The notes: generated from the letters alone by a model not told the origin. Shown: positions 9,601 through 18,038, counted from the stretch's first letter. The stretch: 64,000 nt of DNA from an uncultured Bacteroidales bacterium (GCA_900316525.1 ONDF01000003.1:62001-126000), one strand, 5' to 3'. Numbers and translations: made by a program.

Positions 9601-9884
9601 TCGAGCACCACCAGGATCTGGCGGCGTCCCTGGACGGGAACCTGCTGCGTCAGATAGCCGAGGCAGGAGACTTCGAGGACAGCGTCGGGGTCGACGCTGA
9701 TGGAGAAGGATCCATCCGCGTCCGTGGTCACGCCGGTACTGCCGGAAAGCACGACGGCGCCGATGACGGGGCCGTTGGCATCCGAGACGGTACCGCGTAC
9801 TGCGATCTTTTGGGCATAGGCTCCAAAAGAGACGGTCACACCGAAGAGTATGACCAGTACGCTGAGCAGTTTCTTGGATAACAT
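6633..9884 (-). CDS. susC: SusC/RagA-family TonB-dependent outer-membrane transporter
   Basis: 1083 residues with a Sec signal ending GAYAQ (about residue 25). A carboxypeptidase-D-like domain follows (about 27-110), then the EDAVVVGYGTQKKANLTGAVS segment typical of SusC, a plug with SLNIRGWNSINGGSPLVLIDG, and a beta-barrel. It imports oligosaccharides across the outer membrane with energy from TonB-ExbBD. It is first in the operon with susD (1-nt overlap), two GLUG-type lipoproteins and the phosphodiester glycosidase. A promoter -7 box lies 35-42 nt upstream. The divergent DUF6377 gene is a candidate regulator. The substrate is not determined by the sequence. Confidence 0.95.
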   Translation of the reverse strand: MLSKKLLSVLVILFGVTVSFGAYAQKIAVRGTVSDANGPVIGAVVLSGSTGVTTDADGSFSISVDPDAVLEVSCLGYLTQQVPVQGRRQILVVLEEDQNILEDAVVVGYGTQKKANLTGAVSVVKADELKDRSALDVGHMLQGTVPGLNITSGSGRPGQAASLNIRGWNSINGGSPLVLIDGVEGDIQYLNPVDVESISVIKDAAAAAIYGARGSAGVILVTTKSGSREKEGRAKVTYSGRFGVTAPTTRTDYESRGYDSVYLNNLFWGTYSPGTKYANYSDADMQELWARRGDVVENPERPWVVITQENGRDVYNYYANTDWWHVLYNDVKPTTNHTISASGATNHVSYLVSGGYTYEQGMFKEKPDNYSRVNLRAKISFDVTDWLRIGSNTSYFNSSYFYPGQSGINNNFAKSSGHGLASFPATNPDGSTLYYTKYNGYTIMDGLLMLLAEDNFNEDKVDNLSETVDFTLKPFKGFTIKGDYTYTLKYNRYMNRAVPGHYSQYPNEIKTKDDASPFQDKLSESANTNIYQAYNLYATYENSFNQAHNLKLMAGVNYETRWIKDLGAIGYYLYSTELNDQNLIGADPNDPDGKKRMETSGGQNEYKLAGYFARLNYDYKGRYLVELNGRYDGSSRFLRGSRWVFSPSASLGWRVSEEPFFSPLRTWWDNFKIRFSYGQLGNQQMSSYYPAIRTVSTSGKSSYLLGGANLPQASLSAPVSSGLTWERSIQSNLGVDLAFLGNRLEFSAEGYIRDTKDMLTAGEPLPAVYGASTPQENTADLRTKGYEISLGWRDSFKLGPDAFHYGMNVVFSDYVSHITRFNNPDKLFAKTYWVGQKYGDIWGYHIDGLFATDEEAKSYAVDQSKVNDAQIFPNGLFAGDMKFADLDGDGAINKGAEKVGDSGDWQIIGNSKPRYNYGVNLNASWFGFDLAVFFHGIGKMDWYPAADARNFWGPFARPYMTFIPKDFLNDCWSEENPNAFFPRPRGYIAMNANRPLGVVNDRYLQNIGYLRLKNLTFGYTLPEKLTKKISISKLRLYFTGENLFYWAPGLHGKYVDPEMAMTGGNMRIYPWQKSYVFGIDITL

Positions 9885-9918
9885 ATGAGTATGGTTAAAA
9901 GTGAATTTGCGGTCAGTA

Positions 9919-9926
9919 CAAAGTTA
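9919..9926 (-). promoter_or_regulatory. Putative -7 promoter box for susC operon
   Basis: TAACTTTG read on the minus strand matches the Bacteroidota -7 consensus TAnnTTTG and would start transcription about 30 nt before the susC ATG. No TTG was found at the expected 19-21 nt upstream spacing, so this is moderate support only. Confidence 0.45.
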
Positions 9927-10056
9927 TAGATTCTAGGACAAATCTGGAGGGGTGCCCGGGAAATAGTAGAGACTACGACCGCTTCACTTCCAATAAATCA
10001 TTGATACTCAAATAAAACTTGGCTTATGCCCATAGGTAAAATAGTAGATGGAACCG

Positions 10057-10087
10057 TTGGATGAAAAGGGAATTCTTCGTATTTTTG
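10057..10087 (+). promoter_or_regulatory. Promoter of the DUF6377 gene (TTG-N20-TATTTTTG)
   Basis: TTG at 10057-10059 and TATTTTTG at 10080-10087 are separated by 20 nt, an excellent match to the Bacteroidota vegetative promoter. It would start transcription near 10092, upstream of the ATG at 10112 but downstream of an alternative in-frame ATG at 10061. It therefore decides the start codon of the gene. Confidence 0.65.
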
Positions 10088-10111
10088 TCGCGGTATCCAG
10101 CGTTTTTTGCC

Positions 10112-11722
10112 ATGCGTCCTGCGTTTCTCGCGCCGCTTGCGGCCTGTCTCCTTCTCCTCCTTCCCGCCTGCCGGGACGGAAGGGACCGCACCCCTGAATG
10201 GGAGAAGGCCCTGCGGGAACTGGACCGGTCTCTCGCCCAGGAAGCCGGCCTCAGCCAGAAGCACGTCGCGGACCTGGCGGACCTGAAGATCCAGTTCAAG
10301 CATACGACAGTCCCGCGCGCCCGCTACCGCTTCTGCGACCGGATCTTCGACGGATACCTCAAGTACGATGTGGATTCCGCGCTCCGGTATGCGCACCTGA
10401 AGGAGGACATCGTGGCCGGCACGGACGATGCCGAACTCCGCCTGGACGCCGCCCTGGACCTCGCGCAGCGCTACCTGATTTCCGGCATGTACCACACCGC
10501 GCTCGAGACGGTCAATGCCGCCGATACGGCTTCGGTCCGCTCCCCTGTCCTGCAGGCCACCTACTACCAGACCCTGAACTCCATCTACCACGGCATGGCC
10601 CTGGCGGCCAAGGACCCGGAAATGGCCACGCGGTTCCGCACGCAGGAGCTGCTCTACCAGCAGCGCAGCCGGGCGGCGCTCACGGAGGACATGCTGGACT
10701 ATTACACGGTCAACGCCGGCATCGAAATCGAGAACGGGCATCCCGAGCGGGCCCGGCAGCTGATGGAAGAGCGGCTCGCCGACGAGCGCCTCTCCCTCCA
10801 GGACCGGGCCATCGTACACTACTGGATCGCCAAGACCTACCGCGAAGAAGGAGACCAGGAGAATGAGCTGAAGCATTACGCCATCAGCGCGAACTGCGAC
10901 CAGCTGGCCCCGGTCAAGGCGTCCCGGTCCCTGATCCGCCTGTCCCGGATCCTGTACGAACGCGGCGACGTGGAGCGCGCGTACACCTACATCGTCCGGG
11001 CCTATGAGGACGCCACCCGCTCCGACGCCCGCACCGCCCTGGACGAGATCAACCAGTCGCAGCCCGGCATCATCGCCTCCTATGAAAAGCTGGAACAGCG
11101 CCGCCAGCGCCAGCTGAAGGCCTTCCTGGCCGTCACCATCCTCATCCTGACCGCCCTGGGCTTCGCCCTCCTGCGCCTCTACCGGAACCACAAGCGGATC
11201 GGACGGATGCAGCGGCAGATCCTGGAGAACGTGGAGCGGCTCAAGGAATCCAACCAGATCAAGGACACCTACCTGGGCCGTTACCTGTCCATGTTCTCCG
11301 AGCACATCGACGCCCTGGAGCGCTACCGGTCCAGGCTCCGGGTGACGGCCAAGTCCAAGGAGCTGGACGACATCCTCCGGGTCCTCAAGTCGGACGCGTA
11401 CATCGACACGGAACGGAAAACCCTGTACGACGAGTTCGACGCCACTTTCCTGGGCGTGTTCCCGGACTTCGTGAACCAGCTGAACGGGCTCCTGCGGGAA
11501 GAGGACCGGATCGGGCAGGACCTGCCGGAAGGCAAGCTCTCCAACGAGCTCCGCATCTTCGCCCTCATCCGCCTGGGCGTCACCGAATCGGCCCAGATCG
11601 CCCGGTTCCTCAAGAAATCCCCCTCCACCGTCTACAACTACCGCGTCAAACTCAGAAACGCCGCGGCCTGCGACCGCGACGAATTCGAGAAAAGGCTGAT
11701 GGAAATCGGGAACCCCGGTTAG
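10112..11722 (+). CDS. DUF6377-type TPR/transmembrane regulatory protein
   Basis: 536 residues. The ATG at 10112 is preferred because a well-formed promoter lies between it and the upstream in-frame ATG at 10061, and because it begins a clean signal (MRPAFLAPLAAC..., ending LLLPAC). The order is signal, TPR-like helical region (about 30-325), one transmembrane segment (about 335-357, AFLAVTILILTALGFALL), a coiled-coil stretch, then a C-terminal region ending in a LuxR-like helix-turn-helix (SAQIARFLKKSPSTVYNYR, about 490-510). Such proteins are thought to sense at the envelope and bind DNA, and often flank susCD loci. It is divergent from the susC operon. Its stop is 1 nt from the convergent S41 protease stop. 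Confidence 0.8.
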   Translation: MRPAFLAPLAACLLLLLPACRDGRDRTPEWEKALRELDRSLAQEAGLSQKHVADLADLKIQFKHTTVPRARYRFCDRIFDGYLKYDVDSALRYAHLKEDIVAGTDDAELRLDAALDLAQRYLISGMYHTALETVNAADTASVRSPVLQATYYQTLNSIYHGMALAAKDPEMATRFRTQELLYQQRSRAALTEDMLDYYTVNAGIEIENGHPERARQLMEERLADERLSLQDRAIVHYWIAKTYREEGDQENELKHYAISANCDQLAPVKASRSLIRLSRILYERGDVERAYTYIVRAYEDATRSDARTALDEINQSQPGIIASYEKLEQRRQRQLKAFLAVTILILTALGFALLRLYRNHKRIGRMQRQILENVERLKESNQIKDTYLGRYLSMFSEHIDALERYRSRLRVTAKSKELDDILRVLKSDAYIDTERKTLYDEFDATFLGVFPDFVNQLNGLLREEDRIGQDLPEGKLSNELRIFALIRLGVTESAQIARFLKKSPSTVYNYRVKLRNAAACDRDEFEKRLMEIGNPG

Positions 11723-11723
11723 C

Positions 11724-13358
11724 TTACCAGCTGATCGCGGGCTTCGTGAGCGCCTCCTTCAGCTGGTCGTCGGTGCGGAGGCGGACCTTGATGCCGGCCT
11801 CCTGGAACCAGTAGCGGACGGCGATCTCCTCCTCGATGAAGGGGACGATCTCGTCCTTCTTCAGCCGCAGGAAGGTTTCCTTGTCCATGTCCAGGGACTT
11901 CTCCAGCGCGGCGAGTTCGCCGGTCATCGTCTCGGAGAGACCGTCCTCGGCGAGGACTTTCTTCATCTCGTCGAACAGGGCTCGGGCGGAGGAACGGTAG
12001 TCGAACTCCTTGTCCTTCGCGAAGGCGACGAAGTCGTCATAGGCATCGAAATGGAAATCCTCCACCGAAGGAAGCGCCTCGTGCTCCCGGACATACTTCA
12101 TGGAATACTGGTCCACGATGCCGTTCAGGACGATGGAATAGGTCAGGCGGGAATACTTGCGCCCCTTGACTTCGAAGTCGGGCGTGATGCCGCCGCCGTC
12201 GCGGACCGTGCGGCCGTGGAGGGTCTTGAACTCGTGCGTCAGGGAATCCGAGATGTGGCCCACGCTGCCGTCCTCGTTGCGGTGGCTGTAGTCAATGGCC
12301 TGCACGCAGCGGCCGGAGGGCGTATAGTACTTGGCGGTGGTCACTTTCAGCTGGCCGTCGTACGGCAGCGGGCGGATGCTCTGCACCAGGCCCTTCCCAT
12401 AGGTGCGGGTGCCGATGATGGTGGCGCGGTCCAAGTCCTGCAGGGCGCCGGACACGATCTCGGAGGCCGACGCCGAACCGGAATCGACCAGCACGACGAT
12501 CGGGATCTCCAGGTCGATGGGGTCGGTCGTGGTCTTGTACACCTGCTCCGCACCGGCCAGACGGCCCTTGGAGGTCACGACGACGGACCCCTTCGGGACG
12601 AACAGGGAGACGATATTCACCGCCTCGTTCATCAGGCCGCCGCCATTGCTGCGGAGGTCCAGGACGAGCCGCTTCATCCCCTTCTTTTTCAGAGTGTTGT
12701 ACGCATCGCGGATGCCCTGGCCCACACCTTCGGTGAACTTGGTCATCAGGACATAGCCGTCCCGGTCGTTGAGCATGTCCACATACTCGATGGAAGGAAG
12801 CGCGATGCGCTCGCGCGTGACAGGGACCTCGATGACGTCGCCGGCCTTCCAGGTGGGGCCGCCACGCAGCTTCTTCACGCGGAAAACGACCGTCGTGCCG
12901 GGCTTGCCGCGCATCTTGTCGGAGCTCTGCTGGCTCGTGAGGCCGTGGGTGGTTTCCCCGTCGATGGCCTCGATCTCGTCGCCGCAGCGGAGGCCGGCCT
13001 TGGCGGCCGGGGAGCCCGCGTAGGGCTCGTTGATCTGCACGTTGCCGTTCACGTCGGGCTTGTAGATGACCGCGCCGATGCCGCCGTAGGTGTTGGACAG
13101 CATCATCTGGAAGTCTTCCTGCTCTTCCTCAGGGACATACACGGTATAGGGATCCAGCGCCTCCAGCATCGCGTCCACGCCTTCCCGCTCGATGCGGCCG
13201 ACTTCCAGGGAGTCGACATAGGAGCGGTTCAGTTCCTTGAGGATGGCGTTGTGGAGTTCGACCCACTTGCCCAGGGTGAAACTCTTGGACTGGGCCGAGG
13301 CGGTGACGGAAACGGTAAGGGCGGCGAGGGCCGCGAGGAAATATCTCGTAATCTTCAT
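11724..13358 (-). CDS. S41-family C-terminal processing protease
   Basis: 544 residues. The ATG at 13358 gives MKITRYFLAALAALTVSVTASAQ, a Sec signal; a TTG two codons upstream is not needed. A PDZ domain (about 90-170, AGLRCGDEIEAIDGE) precedes the S41 core with VLVDSGSASASEIVSG and TRTYGKGLVQ, which hold the Ser and Lys of the catalytic dyad. The family cleaves C-terminal tails of periplasmic proteins. It is divergent from rdgB across a short promoter region. The identity is firm, the physiological substrate is unknown. Confidence 0.93.
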   Translation of the reverse strand: MKITRYFLAALAALTVSVTASAQSKSFTLGKWVELHNAILKELNRSYVDSLEVGRIEREGVDAMLEALDPYTVYVPEEEQEDFQMMLSNTYGGIGAVIYKPDVNGNVQINEPYAGSPAAKAGLRCGDEIEAIDGETTHGLTSQQSSDKMRGKPGTTVVFRVKKLRGGPTWKAGDVIEVPVTRERIALPSIEYVDMLNDRDGYVLMTKFTEGVGQGIRDAYNTLKKKGMKRLVLDLRSNGGGLMNEAVNIVSLFVPKGSVVVTSKGRLAGAEQVYKTTTDPIDLEIPIVVLVDSGSASASEIVSGALQDLDRATIIGTRTYGKGLVQSIRPLPYDGQLKVTTAKYYTPSGRCVQAIDYSHRNEDGSVGHISDSLTHEFKTLHGRTVRDGGGITPDFEVKGRKYSRLTYSIVLNGIVDQYSMKYVREHEALPSVEDFHFDAYDDFVAFAKDKEFDYRSSARALFDEMKKVLAEDGLSETMTGELAALEKSLDMDKETFLRLKKDEIVPFIEEEIAVRYWFQEAGIKVRLRTDDQLKEALTKPAISW

Positions 13359-13407
13359 ATGCAATCAGTTCCAGGGACGCCATCGCACAAACGGCGTGCC
13401 AGCGGGG

Positions 13408-13415
13408 CAAAGTTA
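13408..13415 (-). promoter_or_regulatory. Putative -7 box for the S41 protease gene
   Basis: TAACTTTG on the minus strand fits TAnnTTTG and would give a leader of about 45 nt before the ATG at 13358. It lies 13 nt from the divergent rdgB -7 box, so the two promoters overlap. No good -33 element was seen. Confidence 0.45.
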
Positions 13416-13428
13416 CGAAAAAATGGAG

Positions 13429-13436
13429 TATCTTTG
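13429..13436 (+). promoter_or_regulatory. Putative -7 box for rdgB-recO
   Basis: TATCTTTG is an exact TAnnTTTG match 22 nt before the rdgB ATG at 13458, predicting a start near 13441. The -33 element is weak. Confidence 0.5.
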
Positions 13437-13457
13437 CGGCGTTAATTGCAACTGTTT

Positions 13458-14081
13458 ATGAAGATTGTTTTTGCCACCGGCAATCCCGGCAAGCTGCGCG
13501 AGGCCGGCGAGATCCTCGGAGAAGGTTTCGAACTCGTCACCCCCGCCGAAGCCGGCATTCCGGAAGATATACCTGAAACGGGCGAAACCCTCAGGGCCAA
13601 TTCCCTGCAGAAAGCCCAGTACATTTACGAAAAGACCGGCCTGGACTGCTTCGCCGACGACACCGGCCTGGAGGTCGAGATCCTGGGCGGCGCCCCGGGC
13701 GTCCACACCGCCCGCTACGGCGGCCCGCAGAAGAACCCGGCCGACAACATCGCCCGGCTCCTGCGGGAGATGGCCTGCCGCGAGCGCGAAGCCTCCGTCG
13801 CCCGCTCCTACGGCTTCAACACGCCCCACGCCACCCGCCGGGCCCGTTTCCGCACCTCCGTCACCCTCATCCTGAACGGGGAGAAGCACTTCTTCGACGG
13901 CATCATGGAAGGGAAGATCGCCCGCGTCAAGGCCGGCAAGGGCGGGTTCGGCTACGACCCCGTCTTCATCCCGGACGGCTACGACGTCACCGCCGCCGAA
14001 ATCACGGAAGAAGAGAAAAACGCCATTTCCCACCGCGGCAAGGCCCTCCGGGCCATGGCGGACTACCTGAAGAGCCGATGA
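13458..14081 (+). CDS. rdgB: XTP/dITP diphosphatase (HAM1/RdgB family)
   Basis: 207 residues from ATG 13458 (MKIVFATGNPGKL); an in-frame TTG at 13446 would add MQLF and is less likely. The family motifs are all visible: FATGNPGK substrate loop, FADDTGLEV, GAPGVHTARYGG, GYDPVF and SHRGKALRAM near the C-terminus. It hydrolyses non-canonical purine triphosphates (dITP, XTP) to monophosphate and pyrophosphate, keeping them out of DNA. The last 4 nt overlap the recO start (ATGA), so the two are translationally coupled. Confidence 0.95.
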   Translation: MKIVFATGNPGKLREAGEILGEGFELVTPAEAGIPEDIPETGETLRANSLQKAQYIYEKTGLDCFADDTGLEVEILGGAPGVHTARYGGPQKNPADNIARLLREMACREREASVARSYGFNTPHATRRARFRTSVTLILNGEKHFFDGIMEGKIARVKAGKGGFGYDPVFIPDGYDVTAAEITEEEKNAISHRGKALRAMADYLKSR

Positions 14082-14728
14082 CGGAGAACATCGAGGCGAT
14101 CGTCCTGGGATACACGAAGTTCGGCGAGAATTCGGTCGTCGTGCATACGCTCTCGGAAGCGTACGGGCGGCGCGGGTTCCTCGTCCGCATCGGCAAGAAA
14201 GCGGGGATGGCCCTGCTCCTGCCCCTGAACATCCTGGAGATGGACATCGTCCCGAATCCGAAATCCACCCTCTGGAGCGCCCGCAACCTGACGGCGAAAG
14301 ACCCCCTGAACGGCATCCGGAACAACCTCTACAAGAACACGATGAGCCTGTTCCTGTCGGAGGTGCTCCTGCGTGCCGTCAAGGACGGGCAGGCGGAGGA
14401 CGGCCTGTACCCCTGGTGTGTCCGCAGCATCCTCACGCTGGACAGCCTGGACAGCGATTTCTCCAACTTCCACATCCGGTTCCTGCTGGAATTCGCCGGC
14501 GCCCTGGGCTTCAGCCCCACCTTCGACGACATCGCCCCCTTCGCGGAAAAGCACCTCGCGCAGCTCAAGCCCTTCCTGACCTCGACCTTCTCCGAGTCGA
14601 TGCTCCTCCCCCTCCGGGGCGAAGAGCGCAACGCCCTGTGCGAAGACCTCCTCCGCTACCTGGAGTACCACACGGAATCCACCCTCCGGGTCCATTCCCT
14701 CGCGGTGCTGCGGGAAGTGTTCGGATAA
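14078..14728 (+). CDS. recO: DNA repair protein RecO
   Basis: 216 residues. The N-terminal OB fold begins with TENIEAIVLGYTKFGENSVVVHTLSEAYGR in pattern (about residues 2-30), and an alpha-helical C-terminal domain follows (FLLEFAGALGFSP, about 130-142). RecO loads RecA on SSB-coated DNA with RecR. The CxxC zinc pair found in many RecO proteins is absent, which is common in Bacteroidota. Start overlaps rdgB by 4 nt. The length is slightly below the usual 230-250. Confidence 0.9.
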   Translation: MTENIEAIVLGYTKFGENSVVVHTLSEAYGRRGFLVRIGKKAGMALLLPLNILEMDIVPNPKSTLWSARNLTAKDPLNGIRNNLYKNTMSLFLSEVLLRAVKDGQAEDGLYPWCVRSILTLDSLDSDFSNFHIRFLLEFAGALGFSPTFDDIAPFAEKHLAQLKPFLTSTFSESMLLPLRGEERNALCEDLLRYLEYHTESTLRVHSLAVLREVFG

Positions 14729-14743
14729 TAATTTTACATCATC

Positions 14744-14775
14744 TTGCGGTTTTTCGTTCGGATTTGTTATCTTTG
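14744..14775 (+). promoter_or_regulatory. Promoter of the HcnABC-like fusion gene
   Basis: TTG at 14744-14746, a 21-nt spacer and TATCTTTG at 14768-14775 match the Bacteroidota consensus closely. The predicted start near 14780 leaves a 27-nt leader before ATG 14807. Confidence 0.65.
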
Positions 14776-14806
14776 ATAGCCAAAACACTGAACTAACCGC
14801 ATCAAT

Positions 14807-17800
14807 ATGTACAAAATCACGGAGCATCCCATCCTCTGCGTTCCGCAGGAGGACTTGCATTCGTTCATCTTCGAAGGACACACCGTCACCGGCCAGAAAG
14901 GACAGACCATCGCCGCCGCCCTGCACCAGGCGGGCTTTCCCGTCCATCACCACAGCCTGAAGGACCGCAACCGCACGATGGAGTGCGGCATCGGCAAGTG
15001 CGGCGCCTGCGAGATGGTCGTGGACGGCCACATCCGCCGCATCTGCATCACGAAAGTGGACGGCGTGAAGGAAGTCCACCGCGCCGGGACCGAAAGCTTC
15101 GCGGAGGTCCGGCCCGTAACGGCAGACGCGCCCAAGAAGATCTACAAGACCACGGTCGCCATCATCGGCGCGGGCCCGGCCGGCCTCGCCGTCCGCGAGG
15201 AACTCCGGGCGGCCGGGGTGGACTGCCTCGTGATCGACAACAACAGCGCCATCGGCGGGCAATTCCGGATGCAGACGCACCAGTTCTTCTTTTTCGAGAA
15301 CCGGAAGAAATTCGGCGGCATGCGCGGCTTCGACATCGCCGAAACCCTCGCCGGCAATTCCCGGGAAGGGATTTTACTGGACAGCGTCGTGTGGGACATC
15401 CTGGAAGGCAAGCGCCTGGCTGTCAAGAATGTAGCCACGCAGGAAATCTTCTATGTCGATGCGGACCAGCTCGTTGTCGCCGCCGGCGCGCTCCCCTTCA
15501 TGCCCGCCTTCAAGAACGACGACCTTCCGGGCGTCTATACCGCCGCCGTCGTGCAGCGGATGATGAACACGGAGTTCACCCTCCTCGGCAAGAACATCCT
15601 CACCGTGGGCGCCGGCAACATCGGCTATCTCACCTCCTACCAGGCCATGCAGGCCGGAGCGAAGGTCAAGGCCATCATCGAGGCCATGCCCGCCGAGGGC
15701 GGCTTCCCTGTCCAGGCGAACCGCGTCCGCCGGCTCGGCATCCCCATCCTCACGTCCTACACCCTCGTGGAAGCGATTCCGAACGCGGACCGCACCGGCA
15801 TCACGGGCGCCGTGATCGCGAAATGCGAGAACTTCAAGCCCATTCCGGGAACGGAGGTGCGCATCGACGGAATCGACTGCATCAACATCTGCACGGGCCT
15901 GCTGCCCGACAACCAGCTCCTCCGCAAGGGAGCCGAGGTGTTCGGCCGCGCCTGCCACGGCGTGGGCGACGCCGTCCGGATCGGCGAGGGAACCTCCGCC
16001 GTCCTCCGCGGCCGCCAGTGCGCCTACGAGGTGATGATGGACCTCGGGAAGCGCGTGGACTACAGCGCCTACCTGACCATCTCCAAGGACTATGTCGACT
16101 CCCAGCAGCGGCCCGTCCGCCTGCTGGACAAGCCCGCGATGCCGTCCGGCGAAAGGAAGGCCAAGGGCTTCGTCATCGCGGACTGCCTGTACGGCTTCGC
16201 CTGCAACCCTTGCTCCTTCTCCTGCAAGCAGGGCGCAATCACCAAGAGTTCCACCTCCGTCACGCCGGTCATCGACTATGACAAGTGCATCGGCTGCATG
16301 GAATGCGTGGCGCAGTGCCCGGGCCTCGCCATCTTCGGCTACCGTCCGGACCGCAGCCAGGTCTTCCTCCCGCTGGAATTCAACCTCCCTGAAGGCGCCA
16401 AGGAAGTCTTCCTGGTCGACGACAACGGCAAGAAGGTGGGCGAAGGCGAGATCGAGCGCGTGATCCCCAAGCCCAACAAGACGAACATCGCCGTGGTCAA
16501 GGCCACCCGCCTGGAAGGCGGTTCCCTGACCGACGCCCGCGGCTTCATCCTCAAGGAAAACTATCCCGAGCCGCTGAAGCTGGCCCCCTGCCACGCCGAC
16601 GGTTCCGAGACCTACGTCTGCCACTGCGAGGACGTGAGTCTCGAGGAGATCCTGGAAGCCCTGAAGGGCCGCACAAGCATCACCGCGCAGGAACTCAAGC
16701 ACGTGACCCGGCTCGGCATGGGCCCGTGCCGCGGTTCCCGCTGCCTCCCGCGCGCCAAGCAGATCCTGCGGCAGCACGGCATCGAGGTGACCGGCGAGTT
16801 CACCCCGCGCGGGCCGATGGCGAACCTCGTGGAAATCGGCAACGTGAGCAATCTCTCCGGGGCCCATACCCTCGTGACTTCCCCGCAGTTCTCCGACGCG
16901 GCGGCCGAGGAAGTGGGCGCCTTCGTCGCCGGCGGCGGCATGGCCGGCACAGCCCTGTTCCGCTACTTCGCGGAAGCCGGCCTGAAGCCGGTCCTCGTGA
17001 ACAAGGAGCACGGCAGCTCCTGGCGCTGCATCGCCGGCGGCCGCCCGGCCTTCTCCGTCCCCGCCCTCGCGGAAATCGCCAACGGCAACCTTCAGATATT
17101 CAGAGAATTGCAGAAGCAGCGCGACATCGACTTCAAGATGACGCGCTACGTGAACTTCGTCCACGACGAAGCCACTTACAAGAGCCTCGACGCCTCCCGC
17201 GCCTGGTCCGACGCCTACATGATCGACCGCAAGGACTTCGCCCGCGAGATCTCCCCGTACATCAATCCGAACCTGGACATCTACTCCCACGCCCTCATCT
17301 CCAACGACTGCTGGCAGGCCAGCCCCGGCAAGACCATCGACACGGTGCGCCGGATCGGCATCGGCCTCGGCGGCCGGGTGATGGAGGATACGGAACTCGT
17401 CGACGTGGCGAAAGACGGGAAGGACTATCTCGTCACCGTGCGGGCCGCCGACGGGCGCTACCGCCGGTTCAAGACGGCCGTCTTCGTGAACGCCCTCGGC
17501 GCCGGCGCGGAGAAGTTCGCCCGGATGCTGGGCCTGGACACCGGCCTCTTCCCGGTCCGCCACCAGGCGTTCATCACCAAGCGGCTGCCGCTCATCGGAA
17601 AGGACGGCGACTCGCTGGACATGCTCATCGACCGCCGCCATTACAAGGGCTTCTCCGCCGTGTACGGCCAGCAGCTCGCCGCCACCGGCCAGATCATCGG
17701 CTGCGCCTCCCCCGCCTCCGACGCCTCCGAGGCCGGCAAGAACCTGAAGGTCAATACGCAGGCCTTCTTGGAAATCGCCGCCGAGGTCTTCACCGAGTGG

Positions 17801-18037
17801 ATCCCGCAGTTGAAGGGAATGAGCCTCCAGGCCACCTGGTGCGGCTATTACACGGAGCCGCGCTACATCGTGGACCCGGCCGCGGGCCTGTTCGTCGGCA
17901 TGCGCGGCCACGGTTTCATGCTGTCGCAGTACATCGCCAAGCTGTACGTGGACACCCTCCTCGGCCGTCCCGTCCCCGCCTTCTTCGCCGACCTCGGCCT
18001 CGCCGGCTCCGGCCTCAGCGAAAACGCTTTCAAATAG
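14807..18037 (+). CDS. HcnABC/dye-linked dehydrogenase-like redox fusion protein
   Basis: 1076 residues joining parts that are usually separate subunits. In order: a [2Fe-2S] domain with Cys60, 65, 68 and 80; an HcnB-like FAD/NAD oxidoreductase with GAGPAG at 121-126; two cysteine clusters, ACNPCSFSC (about 467-475) and CIGCMECVAQCPG (about 494-506), of 4Fe-4S type; a BFD-like [2Fe-2S] unit (CHCEDVSLEEIL, about 605, then CRGSRC); and a DAO-type FAD oxidase from about 700 (VAGGGMAGTALF) to the end. Homologous sets oxidise amino or imino acids (glycine in HcnABC, opines, D-hydroxyproline, L-proline in archaeal dye-linked enzymes). No signal peptide, so cytoplasmic or membrane-peripheral. It has its own promoter. 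The substrate is open. Confidence 0.85.
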   Translation: MYKITEHPILCVPQEDLHSFIFEGHTVTGQKGQTIAAALHQAGFPVHHHSLKDRNRTMECGIGKCGACEMVVDGHIRRICITKVDGVKEVHRAGTESFAEVRPVTADAPKKIYKTTVAIIGAGPAGLAVREELRAAGVDCLVIDNNSAIGGQFRMQTHQFFFFENRKKFGGMRGFDIAETLAGNSREGILLDSVVWDILEGKRLAVKNVATQEIFYVDADQLVVAAGALPFMPAFKNDDLPGVYTAAVVQRMMNTEFTLLGKNILTVGAGNIGYLTSYQAMQAGAKVKAIIEAMPAEGGFPVQANRVRRLGIPILTSYTLVEAIPNADRTGITGAVIAKCENFKPIPGTEVRIDGIDCINICTGLLPDNQLLRKGAEVFGRACHGVGDAVRIGEGTSAVLRGRQCAYEVMMDLGKRVDYSAYLTISKDYVDSQQRPVRLLDKPAMPSGERKAKGFVIADCLYGFACNPCSFSCKQGAITKSSTSVTPVIDYDKCIGCMECVAQCPGLAIFGYRPDRSQVFLPLEFNLPEGAKEVFLVDDNGKKVGEGEIERVIPKPNKTNIAVVKATRLEGGSLTDARGFILKENYPEPLKLAPCHADGSETYVCHCEDVSLEEILEALKGRTSITAQELKHVTRLGMGPCRGSRCLPRAKQILRQHGIEVTGEFTPRGPMANLVEIGNVSNLSGAHTLVTSPQFSDAAAEEVGAFVAGGGMAGTALFRYFAEAGLKPVLVNKEHGSSWRCIAGGRPAFSVPALAEIANGNLQIFRELQKQRDIDFKMTRYVNFVHDEATYKSLDASRAWSDAYMIDRKDFAREISPYINPNLDIYSHALISNDCWQASPGKTIDTVRRIGIGLGGRVMEDTELVDVAKDGKDYLVTVRAADGRYRRFKTAVFVNALGAGAEKFARMLGLDTGLFPVRHQAFITKRLPLIGKDGDSLDMLIDRRHYKGFSAVYGQQLAATGQIIGCASPASDASEAGKNLKVNTQAFLEIAAEVFTEWIPQLKGMSLQATWCGYYTEPRYIVDPAAGLFVGMRGHGFMLSQYIAKLYVDTLLGRPVPAFFADLGLAGSGLSENAFK

Positions 18038-18038
18038 A

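Noticed and set aside
6732-9881. Long plus-strand open frame antisense to susC
   Set aside because: It mirrors the third codon positions of a clear SusC gene. Its protein is rich in Val, Gly, Ala, His and Arg with no domain, typical of antisense frames in high-GC DNA. Similar frames at 1052-3100 (+), 15374-17911 (-), 21035-24433 (-) and 24862-28389 (-) were rejected for the same reason.
14807-18037. Calling the redox fusion a hydrogen cyanide synthase
   Set aside because: The same subunit families serve opine, proline and hydroxyproline oxidation, and nothing in the sequence or neighbourhood points to cyanide production.
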